Below, in pieces: positions 56,662-64,000 of a DNA stretch of 64,000 nt. The first letter of the stretch is position 1. Each line of letters starts with the position of its first letter. The stretch lies in assembly GCF_004138215.1 (NCBI RefSeq), contig NZ_RYYS01000103.1, forward strand, positions 1 to 64,000, given 5' to 3'. This DNA comes from Anaerophilus nitritigenes (GTDB lineage: Bacteria > Bacillota > Clostridia > Peptostreptococcales > Thermotaleaceae). A model generated the notes under the pieces. It was not told the DNA's origin. It saw nothing but the letters and a program-made list of their open reading frames with translations, and did not search any database. Made by a program: the position numbers and the translations under genes.

Positions 56662-56699
56662 GATGAAAAAATTCAATAAAAATGCTTTATTTATCATAA

Positions 56700-56749
56700 T
56701 TTATCAAAGAAAAACCTTCTAGTAAACTAGAAGGTTTTTCTTTGATAAA
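56700..56749. terminator. Bidirectional terminator, 24-bp perfect arms
   Basis: 56700-56723 and 56726-56749 are exact reverse complements with a 2-nt loop, containing AAAAACCTTCTAGT. It serves the protease gene and the convergent permease gene, whose stop codon (56727-56729) lies inside the right arm. Confidence 0.92.
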
Positions 56750-57806
56750 ATTTTGCAGCAATAAGAAGTAAGCTAGGTAGGATTACTTGAAAAACAAAAG
56801 AATAAAAAGGCCATACTTCAAAAGACCATTCATAATATTCCATAATACTATCAAATTCTAAAGAAGCCAAATTCAGTGCTATAAGACCTAAGGGTAAAAC
56901 AAGAAATCTATAATCTTGGAAATTGAAAAGTTTTGACATTCCAATACATGTTGCAAGAAGGTATATAGATATTTCTATAAAACCTCCTAACATGAAATTA
57001 ATGCTACCTAAAATTTCAAGTCTTTGTAGAGAGTCTCCTACAGTGACTCGTGTAATGGCTTGATAATTAGGGAAATAAGAGATAGAAGCATCTTTTATTC
57101 CTATGACTAAAAGACCAGTTAAAGAAGTTGCTAATATTACGAGTCCTCCTATTAATAAACTCTTTAAATATATTTTATGAGAAGGTTGATTGTTAAAATG
57201 AGAAAAAACCATAGGAAATACTACGATATAAGCAAAAGGAAATGAAAATAATTCAAATGCTCCCTTTAATATAGAAGAAAAAGGAGTTTGTAATATAGGA
57301 TAAATATGATGAAGATCCATATCAGGAATAAGTAAAAATATTATAAGAATTGTAATAAAAATAGGAATGGGTAAAAAAAAGGAAGCCCATCTTCCTAAAA
57401 CTTCTATTCCCGATTTGAGCGCAAAGATACTTAAAAAAATAAATATACCCATAGAAATGGGCATAGGGGTAGAATCTAAAGCTACAACATGAATAAATTG
57501 TCCATAATTTCTAATATTTAATGCAGTTACATCAAGTGTATACCAAGTAAATAAAAGAATAATAAATTTGCCTATCCATTTTCCCAAACAAATTTCACAC
57601 ATATCAAAGAGATTCTGACCAGGAAATGAAGCATGCAGGTTTCCATATAATAAAATTACAGGAATTGACATAAAAAAAGCCAATACAATAGATATCCATA
57701 AATCTTTACCCGCTTCTAAGCCCATTACAAATATAGAAGATGAACCGATTATAAATATGGTTATCATACAAAATTTTTGCTGATCCGATAAAATTTCTTT
57801 AGACAA
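56727..57806 (-). CDS. Orphan GerAB-like germination permease (GerAB/ArcD/ProY family)
   Basis: About 359 residues with 10 membrane helices; SKEILSDQQKFCMITIFIIGSS at the start and LFDMCEICLGKWIGKFI, as in GerAB spore germination subunits of the APC superfamily. TTG start at 57806, with GGAGG 9 bases before it; the frame runs on to 57851 without a ribosome site. No GerAA or GerAC gene is next to it, unlike the gerAB-AC-AA set at 61.2-64 kb, so it may be a spare subunit. Confidence 0.82.
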   Translation of the reverse strand: MSKEILSDQQKFCMITIFIIGSSSIFVMGLEAGKDLWISIVLAFFMSIPVILLYGNLHASFPGQNLFDMCEICLGKWIGKFIILLFTWYTLDVTALNIRNYGQFIHVVALDSTPMPISMGIFIFLSIFALKSGIEVLGRWASFFLPIPIFITILIIFLLIPDMDLHHIYPILQTPFSSILKGAFELFSFPFAYIVVFPMVFSHFNNQPSHKIYLKSLLIGGLVILATSLTGLLVIGIKDASISYFPNYQAITRVTVGDSLQRLEILGSINFMLGGFIEISIYLLATCIGMSKLFNFQDYRFLVLPLGLIALNLASLEFDSIMEYYEWSFEVWPFYSFVFQVILPSLLLIAAKFYQRKTF

Positions 57807-57896
57807 TATAAATTCCTCCAATAAGATTGTAGTAATAATAGTCTTTAACAAAATCCAAAATCTTATTATATGTTTTACGAAAAGTCAAAAATAAAT

Positions 57897-57962
57897 TTGA
57901 CGAAGAGTATTTTCTTTATTATAATGAATAGTAATTCATTATAATATGAATCTGAATTCATA
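57897..57962 (+). promoter_or_regulatory. Promoter and twin operators of the tetR-MATE operon
   Basis: TTGACG (57897-57902), 17 bases, TATAAT (57920-57925). A perfect dyad TTATAATGAAT-N4-ATTCATTATAA (57919-57944) covers the -10, and a second, TATGAAT-N4-ATTCATA (57945-57962), follows at once. These are likely the operators bound by the TetR protein; both share the TGAAT-N4-ATTCA centre. Confidence 0.75.
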
Positions 57963-57976
57963 AAAGGGGTGAAAAA

Positions 57977-58546
57977 ATGCCTAAAATTATAAAAGATATA
58001 GAGGAAAATATATTTAATGGGGCTATGGAGTTGTTTGGAAGCTATGGATATAGACAAGTGGATATGAAAATGATTGCCCAAAATGCAGGGATTGCAGTAG
58101 GGACATTATATAATTATTATTCTAATAAACAAAAACTATTTATGGGTGTCTTAGAAAGAAGTTGGCAAATAACATTTGAAAAATTAGATGATATTTTACA
58201 AGAGAATATGGATATAGATGAAAAATTAGAAAAATTTATTTGTATTTTATATGATGAAATATCTAAAAGAAAAGGATTGGGAGGAGTTTTAAATAAAGAA
58301 AATGCTTTTGAAGGAGAGGATTTACAACTTGTTTTAAAGATAAAGGAAAAATTTTTTGAAAAGATGATGAAAATTCTTACAGTTTTAGAATTGAAAAGGA
58401 ATAGTGTATTACCAGAAGAAATAAAAAAAAGAATAGGAATAAGTACGGCTGTTATGATTTCTACTATGATTAAAGAATATCCAAAGGAAAAGAGCACAAA
58501 TGTTGAGTTTATTAAAAATTGGATTACAGCTACATTAAGAGACTAA
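57977..58546 (+). CDS. TetR/AcrR-family transcriptional regulator
   Basis: 189 residues. N-terminal HTH (KDIEENIFNGAMELFGSYGYRQVDMKMIAQNAGIAVGTLYNYYSNKQKLF, about 5-54), then an all-helical ligand domain typical of the family. It precedes a MATE efflux gene by 13 bases and sits behind twin operators, so it should autorepress and control the exporter. Ligand unknown. GGGGTG ribosome site. Confidence 0.92.
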   Translation: MPKIIKDIEENIFNGAMELFGSYGYRQVDMKMIAQNAGIAVGTLYNYYSNKQKLFMGVLERSWQITFEKLDDILQENMDIDEKLEKFICILYDEISKRKGLGGVLNKENAFEGEDLQLVLKIKEKFFEKMMKILTVLELKRNSVLPEEIKKRIGISTAVMISTMIKEYPKEKSTNVEFIKNWITATLRD

Positions 58547-58559
58547 AGGAGAGTTAGAT

Positions 58560-59915
58560 ATGACAGAAAGAGAAAAAATGATGGGAGAAGAGAAAATTTC
58601 TAGTGTATTATTAAAATTGTCTATACCAGCAATTATAGGTATGCTTGTAAATGCTATTTATAATGTAGTAGATACTGCTTTTGTAGGAATGTTAAAAAAT
58701 ACGAGTGCTATTGCTGCTGTTAGTGTAGCTTTTCCTATGTTTATTATGATAGGAGCCATAGGATTGATGTTTGGAATAGGAGCAGGATCTTATATATCTA
58801 GGCTTTTAGGAGAAAAGAATAAAAAATTAGCAGATCAAACAGCATCTACTACCTTTTTTACGAGTTTGATTTTTAGTATATTTTTTACTATATTTGGAGT
58901 TAAGTTTATTATTCCTATATTAAAAATGTTTGGGGCTACAGATACAATTATGGTTTTTGCCAAGGAGTATTCAAAGATTATTATGTTTGGATCTACTTTT
59001 ACAATCATGAATATGACACTTAATAATACGATTCGAGCAGAAGGAAATGCAAAATATAGTATGATGGCTATTAGTATAGGAGCAGTTATAAATATTATAT
59101 TAGATCCTATTTTTATGTTTGCATTTGATATGGGAATTAAAGGAGCTGCAGTAGCTACTGTTGTGGCTCAAAGTATATCTTTTATATTTTTGATGAGATA
59201 TTATATACTTAAAAAAAGCTATATTCATATCTCTATAAAATATTTTTCTCCTTGTATAAAGATTTATAATGAAATTATGAAAATAGGAGTATCTACTTTT
59301 GCTAGACAAGCTTTAGGAAGCTTTTCTCTAGGGTTTATTAATCTAGCAGCAAAAGCATATGGAGATGCAGCTGTTGCAGCTATGGGAATATCTTTAAGAG
59401 TATTTTCATTAGGAATGTTTGTAATATTTGGATACAATCAAGGATTTCAGCCTGTAGTAGGTTATAATTATGGAGCTAAAAAATATGAAAGAGTCAAAGA
59501 ATCTATTAAAGTATCTTTAAAATGGACCAGTATATTTTGCATTATTATTACTATAATATTTAATGTTTTTGCAAAAGAAATTATACTAGTATTTAGTAAA
59601 GATATGGATGTAGTCATGATCGGAGAAAAGACTTTAAGAGTGATGAGTATGTTATTTCCTTTGTTTGGATTTCAACAAGTTTATGCTGTGTTATTTCAAG
59701 CACTAGGAAAAGGAAAAGAAGCATTAACTTTATCTATAGCCAGACAGGGAATCTTTTTACTTCCTGCAATTTTTATTTTATCTAAATTGTTTCAATTGAA
59801 TGGAGTGATTTGGAGTCAAACTGTTGCAGATTTTTTAACACTTATACTTACAAGTATATTAGCTATTAGATTGCATAAAGAAATAAAAGAAAAAAATACA
59901 AATCAAGGAGTATAG
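58560..59915 (+). CDS. MATE-family multidrug efflux transporter
   Basis: 451 residues, 12 helices. IPAIIGMLVNAIYNVVDTAFVG, FGIGAGSYISRLLGEKNKK and GFQPVVGYNYGAKKYERVKE are the MATE/MepA-type signatures. Sodium- or proton-driven export of cationic drugs is the family role. Same operon as tetR. Confidence 0.94.
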   Translation: MTEREKMMGEEKISSVLLKLSIPAIIGMLVNAIYNVVDTAFVGMLKNTSAIAAVSVAFPMFIMIGAIGLMFGIGAGSYISRLLGEKNKKLADQTASTTFFTSLIFSIFFTIFGVKFIIPILKMFGATDTIMVFAKEYSKIIMFGSTFTIMNMTLNNTIRAEGNAKYSMMAISIGAVINIILDPIFMFAFDMGIKGAAVATVVAQSISFIFLMRYYILKKSYIHISIKYFSPCIKIYNEIMKIGVSTFARQALGSFSLGFINLAAKAYGDAAVAAMGISLRVFSLGMFVIFGYNQGFQPVVGYNYGAKKYERVKESIKVSLKWTSIFCIIITIIFNVFAKEIILVFSKDMDVVMIGEKTLRVMSMLFPLFGFQQVYAVLFQALGKGKEALTLSIARQGIFLLPAIFILSKLFQLNGVIWSQTVADFLTLILTSILAIRLHKEIKEKNTNQGV

Positions 59916-59990
59916 AGTAAAAAAATAAAGGAAATCCAATTTATCAGTAAAATACGGATAAAATTAAACAAAAAAGGGAGTGATTGTATT

Positions 59991-61121
59991 TTGATAAGAA
60001 TAATAAAATTAGTGATTGTCGTTTTAGTGTGTATATTATTTGGATCTATAACTTATGCACACAGTCTGTCAAAAGGAACGGTTATCGAAAATGGAACAAT
60101 TCTTTTGAAAGAACCTAAGATAAATTCTCAAGTGATAGAAAGACTTTCATTAGAAGATGAAGTATATATAGAGAACAATCATGGAAGATGGTATAAAGTT
60201 TCTACGAAAAGAGGCACTTTTGGCTGGGTTCATAGTGAATGTGTTCTTTTAGGAAAAGCAGAAAAGCCATTCATACAAAATGCTGTTGTAAATACAGAAT
60301 CTATAAATATATATAAAGAAGCTAATATTGAAGCGGATATTTTAGGAAGATTAGGTTTTGCTACAAAGATTGCAATAGTGAAAAAAAAGGATGGATGGAT
60401 TGAGATTTGTATGGGAGATGAAGTTTTAGGATGGGCAGTAGATGAGGATATACAAATTATTCCTCATAATAAAAAAGGAAAAATTTCAACAGATAGCCCA
60501 ATTTTATCTAATCCTTCTTCAAATATGAAAAGTATAGATAAAATTGATAAAAATGAAAAATTTAATATTCTTGATTTAAAAGAAGACTATTTTGAAATTG
60601 AATACAAAGGCAAAAAAGGATGGGTTCTTGCAAAAAATGTAGGGTTGATTCATGAAGAATTTTTTCCTGAAAGCTTTGCAAAGAAAGAAATAAATATAAA
60701 AGAAGAACAAGAAAATATAACTACAACAAGAGAACAAATTATAGAGGATGCCAAATATTTAGGAAATGATTATAAAGTGATAGGTTATGATTTGTCTATA
60801 CGATCTTGTGGAAAAAGTGTAGGATCAAAATATAGAGGTTATACCAAAACAGGTATTAACTTAAATGGAAAGCAATGGGGAGAAGCAATGGTAGTTGCGG
60901 TAGATTCAAAACAGATTCCTCTTGGAAGTAAGGTACTTATATTATTTGATGAAAATGATTGGAGATCCAAATACAATGGTATTTATCTTGCAGCAGATAC
61001 GGGTGGTGGCATTAAAGGAAATGTAATTGATATCTACTTAGGAGATGGGGGAGACGATCAGATTCAAGCAGTAAAAGATTTTGGAACAGCTACTAATGTA
61101 ATTGTATATATTCTAAATTAA
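59991..61121 (+). CDS. Secreted SH3/3D-domain cell-wall protein
   Basis: 376 residues: signal peptide (about 1-24), three bacterial SH3-type domains (about 27-95, 97-160, 165-225, with RGTFGWVHSECV, DEVLGWAVDED and KGKKGWVLAKNV), and a 3D domain (about 285-376) with the motif AADTGGGIKGNVIDIYLGD holding the three aspartates. 3D domains resemble the MltA lytic transglycosylase core, so it may cut or bind peptidoglycan, possibly in spore cortex or germination given its ger neighbours. TTG start behind GGGAGTG. Confidence 0.88.
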   Translation: MIRIIKLVIVVLVCILFGSITYAHSLSKGTVIENGTILLKEPKINSQVIERLSLEDEVYIENNHGRWYKVSTKRGTFGWVHSECVLLGKAEKPFIQNAVVNTESINIYKEANIEADILGRLGFATKIAIVKKKDGWIEICMGDEVLGWAVDEDIQIIPHNKKGKISTDSPILSNPSSNMKSIDKIDKNEKFNILDLKEDYFEIEYKGKKGWVLAKNVGLIHEEFFPESFAKKEINIKEEQENITTTREQIIEDAKYLGNDYKVIGYDLSIRSCGKSVGSKYRGYTKTGINLNGKQWGEAMVVAVDSKQIPLGSKVLILFDENDWRSKYNGIYLAADTGGGIKGNVIDIYLGDGGDDQIQAVKDFGTATNVIVYILN

Positions 61122-61140
61122 GCCCTTATGGGCTTTTTTT
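61120..61140 (+). terminator. Terminator after the 3D-domain gene
   Basis: AAGCCC (61120-61125) and GGGCTT (61130-61135), TTAT loop and T-run; left arm includes the stop codon. Confidence 0.85.
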
Positions 61141-61187
61141 GTATACAAAAATAATATAATGGAAAAAATAAAAATGGAGGTGCTAAA

Positions 61188-62282
61188 TTGAAACAAACAT
61201 TAACTCATAGACAAATTTCTTTTATTGTTTTTGGACTCGTAGTAGGTTATGGACTTATTAATTTACCACAAAAAGTAGCAGAGAGCGGAGGAACACAAGG
61301 ATGGGTTTCTTTAGTTTTTGCCACAGTCTTTACAATGTTTTTTACTTATATTATTTTAAGTCTTAGTTTGAGTTATCCTAATCAAACAATTGATGAATAT
61401 AGCAAAGTATTAATGAATTCATTTTTTTCATATATTATAGTAATTTTTTATATTATATATTTTTTTATATCATTTTGTATGATGACTAGAATTACTTGTG
61501 AAACTATTAAGTTAACTATACTTACTAATACTCCTATATGGGTAATTTCTTTGACTTTGTTAATAGTGGTTTATTATGCAGTCATACATAAAATATTTAC
61601 GATAGGAAGAATTTGTGAAATTTATGGGATGATGATTATTACAGGTTCAATTTTTCTATTTTTTGCTATATTTTTAGAAGGAGAATGGATTCATCTACTT
61701 CCTTTTTTTGAAGTACAACAGTTGCCTAAATATATTTATAACTCAAAATCTATTGTTTTTTCTTTTTTAGGAATAGAAATTTTAACAATTTTACCCATAC
61801 AAAAGAAAGATAATATTCATGTATATAAATATGTTTTGGGGATGATTTTATTTATAGGTTTTTTTTATATTTTAGATGTGGAAGCTTGTATAGCTGTCAT
61901 GGGATCTGAAAATATTATATATTATCATGATGCATTATTGGCTACATTGAGAAGAATAGATATTAAAGAGCTTCAATTTATTAGAAGATTAGATGGGATT
62001 TTTATTATTGTATGGATTATGTCTATATTTTGTAGTGTGTTGATTGAGGTATATGCAACTGTACATTTGATCAGCAAAAAATTTAAAAACATATCTTTTT
62101 CCAAGATAGCTGTTTTTGTAAGCATTATAGGATTTTTTATATCTTTACTTCCAATGACTTTTATGCAAACAGAAGAAATATTAGATATAGTGAGTAAAAT
62201 GGGAGTTTTGACTGTTGTTGTTTTTCCTACAATATTGTTTATTATTGAAAAGGTGAAAAAAAATGTTAAAAAAAGCATATGA
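61188..62282 (+). CDS. gerAB: Spore germination receptor subunit B (GerAB-type permease)
   Basis: 364 residues, about 10 helices. TLTHRQISFIVFGLVVGYGLINLPQKVAE is the GerAB opening, followed by QGWVSLV. Forms the membrane germinant receptor with GerAA and GerAC, encoded next; the three genes overlap, order AB-AC-AA. TTG start with GGAGGTGC ribosome site. The nutrient sensed is not known. Confidence 0.92.
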   Translation: MKQTLTHRQISFIVFGLVVGYGLINLPQKVAESGGTQGWVSLVFATVFTMFFTYIILSLSLSYPNQTIDEYSKVLMNSFFSYIIVIFYIIYFFISFCMMTRITCETIKLTILTNTPIWVISLTLLIVVYYAVIHKIFTIGRICEIYGMMIITGSIFLFFAIFLEGEWIHLLPFFEVQQLPKYIYNSKSIVFSFLGIEILTILPIQKKDNIHVYKYVLGMILFIGFFYILDVEACIAVMGSENIIYYHDALLATLRRIDIKELQFIRRLDGIFIIVWIMSIFCSVLIEVYATVHLISKKFKNISFSKIAVFVSIIGFFISLLPMTFMQTEEILDIVSKMGVLTVVVFPTILFIIEKVKKNVKKSI

Positions 62283-63405
62283 AATTTTGATTTTAATAAT
62301 ATGCAGCATAGCTTTAGTTGGATGTTGGGATTATAGAGATATTGATCAAAAGTGTGTGGTAGTTTCTATAGGAGTAGATAAAGTAAAGAATATGATTGAA
62401 TTTTCAGGAGAAGTAGCACAGTTTGCTTCTTCTAAAGAGAAAGGTGAAAAAGCACAAGTAGCTAATGTATACAATATGGAATCTTTGGGAAAAACCTTTG
62501 GAGAAGCGAGAAAAAATTATGATTCAAGCAATCCATTTCCACTGTTCTTAGGAGCGGCAAGAGTTGTTGTTTTTGGACAAGATTATGCGAAAGAAGGAAT
62601 AGGATCTTATTTAAATAGAGTAGATAGAACTACTGATTATAGAAAGACAGTATTAGCAGTAGTAAGTAAAGAAAAGCCTTCAATTCTTTTAAATACAGAT
62701 ACCCAAAAAGATATAGCAGTAGGATTTTTGATAGAAAATATTATAGGTTATTTAGAGAATAAAGGAAGGAGTATATATTCTACTGTTGGAGATCTCTTAT
62801 CTGATATAGAATTACAACAAGCAGGATATGTTATGCCTTATATAGGAATGAAAAAAGATAATATATCTTATTTAGGACTTGCAGTAATGAAGGATTCTAA
62901 ATTAATAGATATCATAGATGAGAAAAACACACAAGGAATGTTGTATTTGTTGGTGAAAAACCTATCTTCATTTGAAGGGATAGAGGAAATAGAAAACAAA
63001 AATAACAAATATTCTTTTTTGATATCTATAAAAAAAAGAAAGATAAAAATAGACTATGAAAAAAACATACCTGTTATTTATATTGATCTTGATTTAGATG
63101 CGCAGCTTTCCTATCAATATTATAGAGAGCATCTACATAAAAAAAATATAGAAAAGTTAGAAAAAGAAATTTCTAAAAAACAAAAACAAAAAATACAACA
63201 GATCATTCAAAAAGCACAGAAAGAATACAAATGTGATATTTTTGGATTTGCTGAATATTTTAGAGCACAACACATACAAGAATATGAAAAGATGAAATGG
63301 AGAGAAATTTTTCCCAATTCGAAAGTAGTCATTCGTGTAAATACTAAAATAATTAATACAAATTTAGTAAATCAAAATGTTAAAGAAAAAGTCACAGAGG
63401 AATGA
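62263..63405 (+). CDS. gerAC: Spore germination receptor lipoprotein subunit C (GerAC)
   Basis: 380 residues, lipobox ALVGCWDYRDID (Cys about residue 21), with C-W-D-x-R-[DE]-[IL] the GerAC signature. Then VVSIGVDK, LGAARVVVFGQDYAKEGIG and YLNRVDRTTDYRKTVLAVVS. Overlaps the gerAB end by 20 bases and the gerAA start by 4. Confidence 0.94.
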   Translation: MLKKAYEILILIICSIALVGCWDYRDIDQKCVVVSIGVDKVKNMIEFSGEVAQFASSKEKGEKAQVANVYNMESLGKTFGEARKNYDSSNPFPLFLGAARVVVFGQDYAKEGIGSYLNRVDRTTDYRKTVLAVVSKEKPSILLNTDTQKDIAVGFLIENIIGYLENKGRSIYSTVGDLLSDIELQQAGYVMPYIGMKKDNISYLGLAVMKDSKLIDIIDEKNTQGMLYLLVKNLSSFEGIEEIENKNNKYSFLISIKKRKIKIDYEKNIPVIYIDLDLDAQLSYQYYREHLHKKNIEKLEKEISKKQKQKIQQIIQKAQKEYKCDIFGFAEYFRAQHIQEYEKMKWREIFPNSKVVIRVNTKIINTNLVNQNVKEKVTEE

Positions 63406-64000
63406 ATAAGATGAATCAAAAAAAACTATGGATAGAAAAGCTACAAAAAATAGATGATAAAGTCCTTATAAAAAAGATTTCTATGGATTATGGGGATATC
63501 TTTTTAGCATATATTCCTTTATTAACAGATAGAAAAATGATTTCTGAATACATTATAAAACCTATATTAAATAAAAAAAGTGAAAAAATAGATATAGAAA
63601 AACTTCTTCATTCTATTATTTATATAGACGATGCATTTTCAGATGAAAATATAGAGAAATTAGAAGAGTATATTTTAAAAGGAAATTCTATTATCTTTTG
63701 TTCTTATTCTAAAGATTATATTGTTGCAAATACAAAAAAGACACAAAAAAGAGCAGTTAGCCCTCCAGAACTAGAAACTACACTAAGAGCTCCTAAAGAT
63801 GCTTTTACAGAAAGCTTAGAGACAAATTTATCTTTGATTCGATATAGAATAAAAGATAAATCATTAAAAATGGATTCATATTGTATAGGGACAAGAACAA
63901 AGACAGATGTAGTTATGGTATATATAGAAGATATAGTAAATACAGAATATGTACAAGAAGTAAAAGAGAAATTATCAAAAGTAAAAATTGATGGAATATT
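63402..64000 (+). CDS. gerAA: Spore germination receptor subunit A (GerAA), 5' part, cut by window end
   Basis: 199 codons of an open frame from ATG 63402 (a second in-frame ATG at 63411), running off the window. It contains SPPELETTLRAPKDAFTESL and TNLSLIRYRIKD, then GTRTKTDVVMVYIEDI, which match the conserved soluble N-terminal region of GerA family proteins. The membrane part lies beyond the window. Start overlaps the gerAC stop (ATGA). Confidence 0.9.
   Translation, partial: MNKMNQKKLWIEKLQKIDDKVLIKKISMDYGDIFLAYIPLLTDRKMISEYIIKPILNKKSEKIDIEKLLHSIIYIDDAFSDENIEKLEEYILKGNSIIFCSYSKDYIVANTKKTQKRAVSPPELETTLRAPKDAFTESLETNLSLIRYRIKDKSLKMDSYCIGTRTKTDVVMVYIEDIVNTEYVQEVKEKLSKVKIDGI

Overview
The window looks like a chromosomal segment of an anaerobic, endospore-forming, very AT-rich member of the Clostridia. 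The signs are gerA-type spore germination genes, a Spo0E-like peptide, SLH-anchored surface protease, TRAP transporters, T-box riboswitches, many lipoproteins, and Clostridia-style terminators. I cannot name the genus from sequence alone.

Layout. 1-1200: mobile-element debris (transposase and tyrosine-recombinase tails) next to a small XRE regulator/membrane protein pair with its own twin operators. 1562-8116: an NtrB/NtrC-like two-component system followed by a DctP-DctQ-DctM TRAP transporter behind a clear sigma-54 promoter. 8555-11134: an isolated 859-residue P-loop ATPase with a C-terminal RyR domain. 11199-13316: a chemotaxis receptor. 13777-18878: two NagZ-like GH3 paralogues bracketing a Fur-box methyltransferase and an ECF sigma/anti-sigma pair; the second paralogue has lost its signal peptide. 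19181-24798: lipoproteins, a YgjP-like metalloprotein and an OmpR/HK two-component system. 24775-26010: a REP-associated tyrosine transposase (RAYT) gene flanked by inverted pairs of a GGGACGGTTAA repeat, with further copies scattered through the window. 26207-32183: lipoproteins and a TAXI-type TRAP transporter. 32318-33774: tadA, a small membrane protein and a universal stress protein.

33877-46926 is a branched-chain amino acid biosynthesis cluster on the minus strand in three transcription units: ilvE-ilvD-ilvB (sigma-A promoter with a near-perfect CodY box upstream), leuA behind a T-box with a CTC (Leu) specifier, and ilvN-ilvC-cimA-leuC-leuD-leuB behind a T-box with an ATC (Ile) specifier. 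The promoters of the two T-box units lie inside the 3' ends of the preceding genes. CimA supplies 2-oxobutyrate by the citramalate route, which explains why it sits in the isoleucine-sensing unit.

47334-64000: a Spo0E-like peptide, a purine permease and adenine deaminase, a ComEC-like metallo-beta-lactamase lipoprotein with DUF3006 partner, a 1272-residue papain-like surface protease that ends in a chagasin-like inhibitor domain, an orphan GerAB-like permease, a TetR/MATE efflux operon with twin operators, an SH3/3D-domain cell-wall protein, and a gerAB-gerAC-gerAA operon running off the window end.

The most unusual items are the RAYT/repeat system with its C-rich tail, the RyR-domain ATPase, and the protease fused to a likely self-inhibitor. 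Everything is read by eye from sequence; no search was run.
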